From Psychrobacter sp. LV10R520-6 (GTDB taxonomy: Bacteria > Pseudomonadota > Gammaproteobacteria > Pseudomonadales > Moraxellaceae), in contig NZ_LT900024.1 of the NCBI RefSeq assembly GCF_900182925.1, forward strand, positions 2,976,001 through 3,040,000: a stretch of DNA of 64,000 nucleotides, given 5' to 3'. The position numbers and the translations under genes were made by a program. Of this stretch, positions 37,901-46,794 are shown piece after piece. The stretch's first letter is position 1. Each line of letters starts with the position of its first letter. The notes under the pieces are model-generated. The model did no database searches, was not told the origin of the DNA, and saw only the letters and a program-made list of their open reading frames with translations.

Positions 37901-38525
37901 ACTAATGTCCTCTTTGAGTTAGTATAACCTCTTATGTACTGTCCAATTTTATTATGCCACTACAACCCATGCTTCCGAAGTGGCAATAGCGGTTGCTCCT
38001 TGTGGACAGTCAAAACCATCACCGTGCCAATGGAATACGGTAAAAGCTTGCTTTGGCAAATCTTGTAATAAAGGATGTGACTGACCTTCTTCCATCAACC
38101 GAATGGGCAACCAACCGATCTCTTTTACGCTAGACGGCTGGACGGTAGCACCCAAACAATGCGCGATAAGTTGGGCACCCAAACAAACGCCGATAACTGT
38201 TTTTCCATTATCAATACTTTGCTTGATCAGACGTTTTTCATCTACCAACCAAGGATATTTTTCATCATCATGGACACTCATTGGCCCACCCATCACTATT
38301 AGCCAATCAAAACTGTCATGCTCTGGCAATAGATCATTATTATAAGACCGCGTGCAACTCATTCTATGATTGTGGTTATTCGCCCACTGTTTGATGAAAC
38401 TAAGGTCTTCATAATCCGTATGGAATAGGGCGTAAATGCGTAGAGTCATAGGATACCTTTGCTTAGAAACCGCTTATGATTAGAAATCGCTTATTAATAG
38501 CGTAGAGTAGTTTAGGTCTTGTCTG

Positions 38526-38566
38526 CATTCTCTACTAGAATTTGGTAAAACTAACACACCTTACGC
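38526..38566. repeat. 41-bp dispersed repeat, copy B
   Basis: Minus-strand reading ggcgtaaggtgtgttagttt then taccaaattctagtagagaatg; matches copy A at 36093-36133 at about 32 of 41 positions. Lies between the amidotransferase start and the AmpD-like gene. Confidence 0.6.
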
Positions 38567-38569
38567 CAC

Positions 38570-39454
38570 TCAATAAAAATCATCGGTACCAGCATACTTC
38601 TTATTCAATGCCTTTAAAACAGCATAGGTTTCTAAATCCATGGTCGCGGTCAAATGCTGCGGACTGAAATGTAGTTGAAACGCATAAATAACATCGTGAC
38701 TGGCTTTATCCCACTCATCGCTATCATTGATTTGATAACCGTACTCTCTAAATGCTTGTTTTATCTCGGGAATCGTTGCCGCTTCAAACTTATCCTGATT
38801 CATAAACAGTTGCTTATCCTGCTGGTTATACCACGCACCAATACCATATTGCTCATACAGCCGTTGCCAAGGGAACTTAGCCCCTGGATCGATTTTTCGA
38901 GAGGGCGCCATATCAGCATGACCAATGATATTTTTTGGTGAAATGTCATATCTCAATGCCAAATCTTGTACTAGCTGGGCGACTTTCTTAATCTGTATCT
39001 CTTCAAATTCTACATAGTGCTTGTAAGGATGATAGCCTTGGACTTCTGCTTTAAGAGCAGCATTTTTGAGAGCGTTTCTATATTTTGGATCAATCCCGTT
39101 ATTGACAATTTCTATGCCTATAGAAGTGTCATTTAGGATGGTTCTACCCGCAAACCCGCCATCACCGGCATGCCAAGCGCGTTCACTTTCCGGTACCAAA
39201 TTATAAATTTTATCGTCGTCTTCATTTAGGATAAGGTAATGGGAGCTTACGTTACCAGTAGTTAATTGCTTTAGTGACCTAGCATTATCTCCGACCGTAT
39301 AGTGCAAGATGATGGTTTTAATCCGCTCACTTTTACCAGTAGCTTGATAGGTTTGGCTATCAATAATGTAACGCGGCTCTGTGGTTGATACGCAGCCAAT
39401 CAGTGGTAACGTTAAGCACATTGCTAGTGCAATTGAGGTGATGTTTTTTGCCAT
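38570..39454 (-). CDS. N-acetylmuramoyl-L-alanine amidase, AmiD/AmpD-like lipoprotein
   Basis: A 294-residue zinc amidase that cleaves the muramyl-L-alanine bond of peptidoglycan or its fragments. Lipobox LPLIGC (Cys21) indicates a lipoprotein, as for outer-membrane AmiD rather than cytosolic AmpD. Amidase_2 domain: ILHYTVGDNARS (first zinc His), YNLVPESERAWHAGD, GIEIVNNG, and IIGHADMAPSRKIDPG (second His and Asp ligands). A C-terminal peptidoglycan-binding-like helix set (IKQAFREYGYQI ... LKALNKKYAG) follows. Single gene. Confidence 0.9.
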   Translation of the reverse strand: MAKNITSIALAMCLTLPLIGCVSTTEPRYIIDSQTYQATGKSERIKTIILHYTVGDNARSLKQLTTGNVSSHYLILNEDDDKIYNLVPESERAWHAGDGGFAGRTILNDTSIGIEIVNNGIDPKYRNALKNAALKAEVQGYHPYKHYVEFEEIQIKKVAQLVQDLALRYDISPKNIIGHADMAPSRKIDPGAKFPWQRLYEQYGIGAWYNQQDKQLFMNQDKFEAATIPEIKQAFREYGYQINDSDEWDKASHDVIYAFQLHFSPQHLTATMDLETYAVLKALNKKYAGTDDFY

Positions 39455-39514
39455 AGAACGCTCTATATAAAATAAATAATATAAAATCCGAGATAAGTTT
39501 TTAGAGTTCTATAC

Positions 39515-40285
39515 TCAAACCTTACGAATCTTCTTCTTAAGCACCGTCTTCCAACTATCTTCTAAACAACCAATCGCTAACCAAGGCTCGATAAATTCAG
39601 AATTAAATTTCTCTTTTGAATTAGAAAGCTGCCAAAGTTTCTCAAGAGTAGCGAACGGATAAGGGCGTTCTATCAAATACACGGGCAAATTAGCAGCAAT
39701 CATCCCATCACGAACGACTTCGAAATACCAGCCTGCGATACCTTGCGAGGTAATCCATGAAGCTATGTTAGGCACTTTGGTAAATTGGCCGATTTGGTCA
39801 TTAATTTTGTAGCACGGTCGACGCGGTTGGACAATACGTAATTGCACGCTGTCATCTTTGACAATATCATCTCCATACTGCCCACCATATTGAAAAACGT
39901 CTCCAATACAAACCGTGGCCTCAGTCATATCAGGCAGACCAGTAACGGCTTCGGTGGTGAGGTTTTCTCCCAACGTACCGATACGGACATTAAGGTTAAA
40001 ATCTGAATTAATCTGCTCATAAGTAGCCGTAGGCATTTGATGCACCGCTTTTAGCGGGCCGCCATGATGCTTGCGATCGGCTTGCTCATCTGTCGTTAGC
40101 CCCATAAAATCGACGGCAACGGCTGCCTTAATCGGTGCTTTATCAATCGCGCTCATTTGTTCACGAGTGAACGGCATTGCCTTGCCTGCACGGACGTCAA
40201 TTAAGTTCGCGATATGCAAAGGTAAGGCTTGATTGAAGTCAGCTTTAACCTTTTGGGTGAGTGGTTTTATCGTTTCTGCGCTCAT
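39515..40285 (-). CDS. MOSC-domain protein, YiiM-like
   Basis: A 256-residue MOSC (molybdenum cofactor sulfurase C-terminal) protein. Seen: DFMGLTTDEQADRKHHGGPLKAVH, GTLGENLTTEAV, CIGDVFQYGG, and the likely molybdenum-thiolate region PRRPCYKINDQ with a conserved Cys, followed by the C-terminal three-helix motif of YiiM types. YiiM reduces N-hydroxylated compounds such as 6-hydroxylaminopurine in E. coli; the same role here is plausible. N-terminal 25 residues are an extension. SD is not obvious. Confidence 0.85.
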   Translation of the reverse strand: MSAETIKPLTQKVKADFNQALPLHIANLIDVRAGKAMPFTREQMSAIDKAPIKAAVAVDFMGLTTDEQADRKHHGGPLKAVHQMPTATYEQINSDFNLNVRIGTLGENLTTEAVTGLPDMTEATVCIGDVFQYGGQYGDDIVKDDSVQLRIVQPRRPCYKINDQIGQFTKVPNIASWITSQGIAGWYFEVVRDGMIAANLPVYLIERPYPFATLEKLWQLSNSKEKFNSEFIEPWLAIGCLEDSWKTVLKKKIRKV

Positions 40286-40540
40286 GGGGTGTCCTATAAA
40301 GGGTAGCTCTGAAGAATAGCTTTAATGAACAAAGATTATTTAATTAGTGCCGTTATCTTAGCGCAAACATTGGCATTTTTCAGCTTATTTGCCCTATTTA
40401 AATTGTCCAACCTATTTATTAAAACGCCAGCACGCTACTATTTAATGTTTCAAAATGCAGGCATAAAAAAAGACCAGATGATTAATCCAGCCTTTTTTGA
40501 TTTTACATTACTGTCTTAATAAGCTGTTTTAAGAACAGTC

Positions 40541-40954
40541 TTATTTGTTTTTATTACGGCGACCGGCAGTTTTCTTTTCACGTGGGACCGCAACCAGCTC
40601 AGCCAGCTGTTCAGGTGATGACCATAGACCTTCTAGGTCATAGAATTCGCGCGCTTGTGGGGTCATCATATGGACGACTACTGCGCCCAAATCAATCAAA
40701 GTCCAGTCAGAATCAACCCCGCCTTCGCGGCCAAGCGGCATAAATTCAGCTTCTTTGGCTTCAGCGCCAACACTATCAGCCATTGCACGTACATGGCGTT
40801 TAGAGGTACCGTCAGCGATAACGATACGCTCCATTACGTCAGTTAAGTCTTCTACATTAAGGACGGTGATGTTCTTGGCTTTCATATCTTCTAGGGCAGT
40901 TTTGACAACGGCTAAGCATTCTTCTAAGCGTTCGTCAGTCATAGTAGTAATCAT
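40541..40954 (-). CDS. rsfS: Ribosomal silencing factor RsfS
   Basis: A 137-residue Iojap/RsfS protein that binds L14 of the large subunit and blocks subunit joining under nutrient limitation. Conserved blocks: ITVLNVEDLTDVMERIVIADGTS, RHVRAMADSV, GREGGVDSDWTLIDLGAVVVH, ARE(F)YDLEGLW. The C-terminal tail (PREKKTAGRRNKNK) is basic. It lies 88 bp downstream of nadD on the same strand, the standard nadD-rsfS pairing. Confidence 0.95.
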   Translation of the reverse strand: MITTMTDERLEECLAVVKTALEDMKAKNITVLNVEDLTDVMERIVIADGTSKRHVRAMADSVGAEAKEAEFMPLGREGGVDSDWTLIDLGAVVVHMMTPQAREFYDLEGLWSSPEQLAELVAVPREKKTAGRRNKNK

Positions 40955-41042
40955 AAATACAGGTCTCTTGAATCGTAATTAATAATAAAATGATAAATGG
41001 TCATTTAACACGCTAAATGAAAATGACAACAATAAGGCAATT

Positions 41043-41975
41043 TTAACGGAATTGGGCAGCAGAATATAGCTGATGGGCGATAATATATCGATAAACCGCA
41101 GGATTTAGTAAATGAGTGAGATTATTGGGCTTATTACTAACAGTGAGGTCATCTGTTGGGAGTTGCTTAGGTCGTTGTTGACGAAGCTGTTTGCGTGTGT
41201 CGGTACTCGATATGGCGAGTACGCAGCGCGAGTCTATATAAGTGCGTCCTTGAGCATTGCTTTTCAAGGGTTTATTGCCTTGGTGAGTAATGTTTTTGGA
41301 CGAGCTATTTAATGGCTGCATTAAATCTAGCCGTGTTTGGGTGATTTGTGCTTGTAGTTGAATAGGCAGCTCAGTGGATAAAGCATTAAGATGTTGGGCA
41401 GAGAGATTTTGTTGGTTTTTGTCTTTATCAGTGAACGCGATTTTTTGTGAGACATCAGAGTTATTAATAAGGTCAGTAGTAAAGTCGCTAGCAAGGTTAT
41501 TAGTACGGTCATCGCTACGATCAAATATCCATAAGTGCACATAATCGGTCAGCTGTAAACCGTCCTTCCATTTCTCCAAACCACGCGCGCTGTCCATTCC
41601 CATAATAAATATCAGACTGTCATCGGGATAGCGTTGGCGTAGCGTACGGACGCTATCGATACTATAAACGGGCGGCGTTTGCCATAGCTCAAGCTCACTG
41701 ATTTGTAGCGGTGTGTTTTGAATCGCAAGTGTCAGCATAGCAAGGCGATGCGCAGGATCTGTACTTTGCGTTTTAAACGGCGAGCGTGCATTGGGTAATA
41801 AAGAAACATGAAGCAGGCGTTGCTGCTGCTTAGCGATAGGGAACAGACTATGATAGACGTACATCGCCATCTGAATATGACCGTTATGGACCGGATCAAA
41901 TGAGCCGCCCAAATAAGCGCGGATAGCCGGTGCTGTTTTAGAGGTGCTTTTTTTATTAGAATTAGTGTCTGGCAT
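41043..41975 (-). CDS. nadD: Nicotinate-nucleotide adenylyltransferase
   Basis: Adenylates nicotinate mononucleotide to deamido-NAD. The nucleotidyltransferase motif YLGGSFDPVHNGHIQMA, RSPFK, MGMDSARGLEKW, and the C-terminal ISSTDTRKQLR are present. It has about 310 residues against about 215 usually; the excess is a polar, Asn/Thr/Gln-rich insertion between about residues 155 and 250. The ATG start (MPDTNSNKK) is preferred over an upstream TTG at 42032; neither has a clear SD. Upstream of rsfS on the same strand. Confidence 0.92.
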   Translation of the reverse strand: MPDTNSNKKSTSKTAPAIRAYLGGSFDPVHNGHIQMAMYVYHSLFPIAKQQQRLLHVSLLPNARSPFKTQSTDPAHRLAMLTLAIQNTPLQISELELWQTPPVYSIDSVRTLRQRYPDDSLIFIMGMDSARGLEKWKDGLQLTDYVHLWIFDRSDDRTNNLASDFTTDLINNSDVSQKIAFTDKDKNQQNLSAQHLNALSTELPIQLQAQITQTRLDLMQPLNSSSKNITHQGNKPLKSNAQGRTYIDSRCVLAISSTDTRKQLRQQRPKQLPTDDLTVSNKPNNLTHLLNPAVYRYIIAHQLYSAAQFR

Positions 41976-42095
41976 AGGTAAGTGAGCTAAATAAGTCAGA
42001 GGATAAAATTGTTGAGTAACGGTTTTAGACAACCATTGTAGAGGGCAGGCATGTGCTTGTCATTAACTGATGGCGGTTTATTAAGCAAACACCCA

Positions 42096-42132
42096 TTAAA
42101 AAGCCGACCCTCATAATCATATGAGGGTCGGC
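42096..42132 (-). terminator. Terminator of the ackA-pta operon
   Basis: On the minus strand the 12-bp perfect stem gccgaccctcat/atgagggtcggc is followed by tttttaat; it lies about 90 nt after the pta stop. Confidence 0.88.
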
Positions 42133-42219
42133 CAGCGGTAAGATAAGGTTTCAAGTTAAGCACTTGATAATAAATACGCTTAACGCTTAGGTTTAGTAAC
42201 CAACTTAATAAATGATGCC

Positions 42220-44367
42220 CTAAATCTCATCACTGTGCGCCTGGATAGCGGTCAGTGCGATGGTATAAATAATATCATCGACTAGTGCGCCGCGTGATAA
42301 ATCGTTCACTGGCTTATTCAAACCTTGTAGCATAGGGCCGACACTGATGACGTTGGCGCTACGTTGAACGGCTTTATACGTGGTATTACCCGTATTGAGG
42401 TCAGGGAAAATAAACACGTTGGCTTGACCAGCAACTGGCGAGTCTGGTGCTTTTTGTTTGCCCACGCTCATCACTGAGGCGGCGTCATATTGCAATGGAC
42501 CGTCAACCGCGAGGTTTGGTGCGCGTTCACGAACGATTTCGGTGGCACGGGTAACTTTTTCGACATCCGCGCCCATACCTGACGAGCCCGTTGAATAGCT
42601 AATCATGGCAACTTTTGGATCGATACCAAAGGCGGCGGCAGACTGAGCCGACTGAATAGCAATCTCAGCCAATTCTTCAGCGGTCGGGTCAGGATTGATC
42701 GCGCAGTCACCATAGACCACCACTTGCTCTGGGAGCAGCATAAAGAAGACAGAAGACACCAAGGAATATTGCGGCGCGGTTTTAATCAACTGAAATGCTG
42801 GTCGGACGGTGTTTGCCGTGGTATGTATCGCACCTGAGACTAGTCCATCGACTTCGCCCATCTGTAGCATGATAGTGCCCAAGAAGACGGTATCTTTGAG
42901 CTGTTCAGCGGCGACTAGTTCTGTGGTTTTGCCTTTACGGCGATCAACTACAGCCGCGCTGTATTTATTCATATCGAGGGTATCAGGATCAAGAATCTCA
43001 AGACCTTCGGGTAAGGTTAAATCGCGATTTTTGGCGACTTGTTCGACGTCAGAACGCTTAGCGAGTAGCACACAATCGGCGATACCACGGCTCTGGCAAA
43101 TACAGGCAGCTTCTACCGTACGTGGCTCAGAACCTTCTGGTAAAACGATGCGTTTATTGGCATTTTGAGCTCTTTTGACTACTTGATGACGGAATGCCGC
43201 TGGCGATAAGCGCGGTTTATGATCGGCGCTGAAGTAGTCTTTAATCCAGCTTAAGTTTAAATGCGCTGCCACATAACGGGTGACTTCTTGCGCCCGCTCA
43301 ATATCGTCGCTTGGAATTTCAGCACTCATATGCATCAGGCTCTGGACGGTTTCAAAGCTATCCGTCTCAACGCTCATTACTGGAATGCCTGTTTTGAGCG
43401 CCGTTTGCCATAATTCTGCCACAGTGGCATTAGGGGACACGCCGCCAGTTAAGACCAGACCAGCTAGTGGAACACCGTTAATACAAGCCAGCGCTGCGGC
43501 TAATAATAAATCATCACGGTCACCGGGTACTACGATAAGCGTACCGCGCTTGAACACTTCGTCTACGCGTGCTACCGAACGAGCCGTTAGGCTGATATGA
43601 TTGATACGGCGCGATTTTGCTTCCCCAACGTTCAGCCATGTGGCATCAAGCTCGGCGGCGATATCCCAGGTACGCGGTACTGATAGCGACTCGCTAAAAG
43701 GCACCACGCCAATCAAGCAGAATTGTTCTGTATTAAAATACGGCGACAGACGTTGAACCTCTTGCATAAAGCCTTGGTCTAAGCTAATCACCGCTTCACC
43801 TGGAGCAACCGGCTGAGTCTCAAAGGTATTCGGCACATCGTGTACACGCATCAAGATGCACCCTAAGGTGCGATCACTGGCCATGCCACCAAATTCACGA
43901 GCGTGCACATCGAGCTTATCTGCTAAGTGCGCCGGATTTTTGGTATCAACAGTGCTAACAAAGATAATTTTGGCATCTAAAGCATGAGCAATGGCGCGGT
44001 TAACTTGTGAGGCATAAGACGCTTCTGTGGTGGGTACTAAGCCCTCACAGATGACGATATCGTGGTCGTCACCGATAGTATGGTAGTTGACGACCACTTC
44101 TTCCATCAAGTCATCAAGGTTGCCATCACCAATCATGCGCTCAACGCGCTGACGATTGATAGATTTGGGCGGCGTGAGGCCAAAAGCTTGCATGGTGAGC
44201 GCGCTTGAGCTGTCTAAGCTGTTCTGCTTATCAAGGGTGTCATCTTGCAAAAATGGCTTCATAAAGCCAGCTTTAATACCGTTATAATCGAACGCCCGAA
44301 TCAGACCGAGCGCTGCTGAGGTCACACCGATACCGCGACTGATGGGAACAAGTAAAATGGTTTGCAT
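42220..44367 (-). CDS. pta: Phosphate acetyltransferase
   Basis: Reversibly converts acetyl-CoA and phosphate to acetyl phosphate. A 715-residue long-type Pta with an N-terminal P-loop-like domain (ILLVPISRGIGVTSAALGLI), a central DRTGG domain (FKRGTLIVVPGDRDD) and a C-terminal PTA_PTB catalytic domain (RIVLPEGSEPRTVEAA; MISYSTGSSGMGADVEKV; FIFPDLNTGNTTYKAVQR). SD agga before the ATG. Second gene of the ackA-pta operon. Confidence 0.96.
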   Translation of the reverse strand: MQTILLVPISRGIGVTSAALGLIRAFDYNGIKAGFMKPFLQDDTLDKQNSLDSSSALTMQAFGLTPPKSINRQRVERMIGDGNLDDLMEEVVVNYHTIGDDHDIVICEGLVPTTEASYASQVNRAIAHALDAKIIFVSTVDTKNPAHLADKLDVHAREFGGMASDRTLGCILMRVHDVPNTFETQPVAPGEAVISLDQGFMQEVQRLSPYFNTEQFCLIGVVPFSESLSVPRTWDIAAELDATWLNVGEAKSRRINHISLTARSVARVDEVFKRGTLIVVPGDRDDLLLAAALACINGVPLAGLVLTGGVSPNATVAELWQTALKTGIPVMSVETDSFETVQSLMHMSAEIPSDDIERAQEVTRYVAAHLNLSWIKDYFSADHKPRLSPAAFRHQVVKRAQNANKRIVLPEGSEPRTVEAACICQSRGIADCVLLAKRSDVEQVAKNRDLTLPEGLEILDPDTLDMNKYSAAVVDRRKGKTTELVAAEQLKDTVFLGTIMLQMGEVDGLVSGAIHTTANTVRPAFQLIKTAPQYSLVSSVFFMLLPEQVVVYGDCAINPDPTAEELAEIAIQSAQSAAAFGIDPKVAMISYSTGSSGMGADVEKVTRATEIVRERAPNLAVDGPLQYDAASVMSVGKQKAPDSPVAGQANVFIFPDLNTGNTTYKAVQRSANVISVGPMLQGLNKPVNDLSRGALVDDIIYTIALTAIQAHSDEI

Positions 44368-44446
44368 AGCGTATCCTATAATTTATTATAGTTTTAAAGG
44401 GCTTTTATTATATCCTTAAAGGACGACCATCTACATAAAGGGTAGC

Positions 44447-45682
44447 TTATGACAGGCCCAATGCTTGGCGAGTCTCTTTGGCAATTTGGCACTCTTCATC
44501 CGTTGGAATAACCCACAGCTCAATGCTGCTGTCTTGATCTTGGAAGCTGCCTTCTGCGCCACCGACCAGCTCATTGTTCTTGTCTACATCAAAATTAATG
44601 CCGAAATGACGCATCACATCTAAGATACGTGCACGCGTGGTTGCTGAGTTTTCACCAATACCACCAGTAAAGACAATACCTGTAAACTCAGGTAATGCAC
44701 AGCTCAGGCTAGCGAGGTATTTGCCCGCACGATAACAGAACATCTCTATAGCAAGCTGCGCGTCTTTATGATCCTCATCCGCTGCTTGCTCGATAGTACG
44801 CAAATCATTCGATAGTCCTGAGATACCTAGTAGGCCACTTTCACTATTAAGCATCGTATCAACTTCTTCTAAGCTCATGCCAAGCTTACGCTTTAGATGA
44901 ATATGCAGGCTAGGATCAACGTCACCACTACGGGTACCCATCATCAAGCCTTCAAGCGGGGTTAGACCCATGCTGGTATCTAAGCTTTTACCATCATAGA
45001 CGGCAGTCGCTGAACAACCATTACCTAAGTGAGCCGTTAGCCAACCGTGTGGGCCTTTCGCTTCTGTAATCTCACTGGCACGCTCAGATACATAGGCATG
45101 AGATGTACCATGGAAACCATAACGACGGATTTTTTCTTCTTCGTATAGCGCTTTTGGAATCGGATAGCGGTAGGCCACTGGAGGCATGGTTTGGTGAAAT
45201 GCAGTGTCAAAAACCACCACTTGTGGGATATCAGGATAGATGGCTTCGACAGCTTCAATACCTAGTGCGTTGGCAGGATTGTGTAGCGGTGCCAATATTT
45301 TTAGGCGCTTCACTTCTTCTAGTACATGCTGATTAACGCGTACGGCTGCTGAATATTCACGGCCCCCATGTACCACACGGTGTCCAACAGCGATAAAGTG
45401 ATATTGTTCAAGTAGCGCTAATATTTTTTGTAGTGCCAACTCATGACGACCACCAGGGATGGTGATTTCAAGCTTTTCGCCGTTTAAGGTGGTGTGTTTG
45501 ATACGAGCGGTATCTAGACCTAAGTTTTCAGCCAGTCCAGTGATACGAGTGGATTCATCTTCGCTGATCAGCGCGTATTTGATGGAGGAAGAACCGCAGT
45601 TAAGAACCAAAGTAGGATTGATTAGCTTTGATTTACCAGTATTACGGTCGTTAAAGGTGGAATTGCTTACGCTGTCGCTCAT
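44447..45682 (-). CDS. ackA: Acetate kinase
   Basis: Interconverts acetyl phosphate and ADP with acetate and ATP. 411 residues with the family signatures LVLNCGSSSIKYAL, HRVVHGGREYS, VFDTAFHQTMP, RYGFHGTSHAYVSE, LGNGCSATAV, GTRSGDVDPS and FTGGIGENS. SD aaggа-type (aagga) 6 nt before the ATG; the SD is attached to a 15-bp tandem repeat making up the leader. Transcribed ahead of pta with a gap of 79 bp. Confidence 0.96.
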   Translation of the reverse strand: MSDSVSNSTFNDRNTGKSKLINPTLVLNCGSSSIKYALISEDESTRITGLAENLGLDTARIKHTTLNGEKLEITIPGGRHELALQKILALLEQYHFIAVGHRVVHGGREYSAAVRVNQHVLEEVKRLKILAPLHNPANALGIEAVEAIYPDIPQVVVFDTAFHQTMPPVAYRYPIPKALYEEEKIRRYGFHGTSHAYVSERASEITEAKGPHGWLTAHLGNGCSATAVYDGKSLDTSMGLTPLEGLMMGTRSGDVDPSLHIHLKRKLGMSLEEVDTMLNSESGLLGISGLSNDLRTIEQAADEDHKDAQLAIEMFCYRAGKYLASLSCALPEFTGIVFTGGIGENSATTRARILDVMRHFGINFDVDKNNELVGGAEGSFQDQDSSIELWVIPTDEECQIAKETRQALGLS

Positions 45683-45691
45683 GCTCTATCC

Positions 45692-45751
45692 TTAGATTAT
45701 TTGTCATTAGACTGTGTGTTATTAGATTGTGCGTTATTAGACTGGGTTTAA
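45692..45751. repeat. 15-bp tandem repeat, four units, in the ackA leader
   Basis: Gap-free units ttagattatttgtca, ttagactgtgtgtta, ttagattgtgcgtta and ttagactgggtttaa, directly beside the ackA Shine-Dalgarno sequence. Confidence 0.8.
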
Positions 45752-46048
45752 TACGTGGTGAAGCATAGCGGATTAATACCCGCTGAACAAACGAAAACCA
45801 GCAGATATGCGACTAGAATGACCCAAGCGATACCGAGCCTAAAAGCCTACTGATGGCTGATCATTTGTCATTTTGATTGTGTGAATTCTAGTACTCTATC
45901 AAAGCAATAGGTTCCCAGTATAATGTAACATGTTTACGACTTTATACTACAATAACTATAAGGTTTAAGATTAGCGCGAATCAAGTGGTTGCTACAACTG
46001 TTCACCGAAGGTGGCTACTGATTGTTAGCCATTATGAGCGCAAGGTTT

Positions 46049-46195
46049 TCAGCAATAAGAATTGTAAGGAAGTTTGTCAAAATATTTTAAATCGCTCTTT
46101 GTCCAATCAATCTGCAATCGATTCGCATTAATCAAATGACAATCAACACAAAAAGTGACACCAGCTACCGTAGCTATCTTCTTATCTTCAAACAA
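46049..46195 (-). pseudogene. Orphan ORF fragment with a CxxCH motif
   Basis: A 48-codon minus-strand frame (from TTG at 46195) reading LFEDKKIATVAGVTFCVDCH, LINANRLQIDWTKSDLKYFD, KLPYNSYC, stop. The CVDCH cysteines and well-mixed composition look protein-derived, possibly a fragment of a zinc-binding or HNH-like protein. No start signal, no family recognised; it may be chance. Confidence 0.2.
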
Positions 46196-46372
46196 TAATT
46201 ATGACATGCAATTTGAGTAAAATTATCGACCAAACAAACTCAAGGCGCGCACAGCTTTACTGAATAATGCTATGATTAAATAAATTGTAATACTCTCAAT
46301 ATTTTAGTCGTAAACTTTTCATTGTTAATAATTCTTTTATCATTTTCACACCCTTGTAAGGTTATCTGCCCT

Positions 46373-46684
46373 ATGTTTACTATACACTGCGCTGCAAATA
46401 TTGTGGGTAAGAATAACTTATCTGCTAAAACCAGTCGCCAAGCTTTTTACGCACTGATTATTGGTGGCGCTGTTATGCTTGGGATAACTGGCTGTGGGCA
46501 AAAAGGCGCGTTATATCTGGCAGATACGAGCAGTCAGACCGTCAAAAATAGCTCAGAGGTGCTTGACAGCACCAGCAATCCGCAAGATGCGGCTTTTGCT
46601 GGTATCGATGATGACGATTATGAAAAAACCCGCTACCTTGATCAAGTGCTAGCAGACGTTAATGCGGATCCTAATGATTATTGA
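46373..46684 (+). CDS. lptM: LPS-assembly lipoprotein LptM (YifL-like)
   Basis: A short lipoprotein (103 residues) with the LptM signature at its mature N terminus: lipobox ITGCGQKGALYL. LptM mimics LPS at the LptDE translocon and helps its oxidative maturation in E. coli. The C-terminal part is acidic (IDDDDYEKTRYLDQ). The start at 46373 (MFTIHCAA) gives a signal peptide of about 40 residues; an upstream ATG at 46322 is possible. It precedes lysA-dapF-xerC, the conserved neighbourhood. Confidence 0.85.
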   Translation: MFTIHCAANIVGKNNLSAKTSRQAFYALIIGGAVMLGITGCGQKGALYLADTSSQTVKNSSEVLDSTSNPQDAAFAGIDDDDYEKTRYLDQVLADVNADPNDY

Positions 46685-46794
46685 TTTTTATTAACCTTGA
46701 GTTCTCTTAAAGCATCCGCTTTAAATGAGCTACGATATTTGCCCTAAGATTTAATTTTTAACCTTGATAACCTGTTTAAATTAGAGATATAACT

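Larger units (their letters stand above)
36699..37964 (-). mobile_element. IS3-family insertion sequence, complete (1266 bp)
   Basis: Terminal inverted repeats are imperfect over about 39 bp: the right end (read inward) tgtagtggcataataaaatt and the left end tgtaatggtcaactaattta, both continuing with ggacag and ataagaggtt. A 3-bp target duplication, acc, flanks it (36696-36698 and 37965-37967). It carries orfA and orfB with a probable -1 frameshift. It is inserted in the glutamine amidotransferase gene; perfect frame restoration shows recent insertion. Confidence 0.93.
36434..38449 (-). pseudogene. Class I glutamine amidotransferase gene split by an IS3-family element
   Basis: The 5' part (38449 to 37965) encodes MTLRIYALFHTDYEDLSFIK onward with IVMGGPMSV, the nucleophile motif GVCLGAQLIAHCLGA and the VFHWHGDGF segment, up to ATSEAWV. 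The 3' part (36695 to 36434) continues NQGFIYQTPLHKELGTWV and ends RIAKDS. Removing the IS (36699-37964) and one copy of the 3-bp target duplication gives exactly 747 bp, 248 residues, with no other lesion. The family (GuaA-like GATase, similar to stand-alone amidotransferases) hydrolyses glutamine or related substrates; the role is unknown. As it stands the product is truncated by 85 or so residues, with a few IS-encoded residues at the end. Confidence 0.9.
45683..46372. other. Intergenic region ackA / lptM
   Basis: About 690 bp between divergent genes. It holds a 15-bp tandem repeat next to ackA and a 48-codon minus-strand ORF fragment (46049-46195). No other supported feature. Confidence 0.55.

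Noticed and set aside
40325-40519. 64-codon plus-strand ORF with a hydrophobic N terminus between the MOSC and rsfS genes
   Set aside because: No Shine-Dalgarno, no recognisable family, and both neighbouring genes run on the opposite strand; the hydrophobic look follows from AT-rich DNA.
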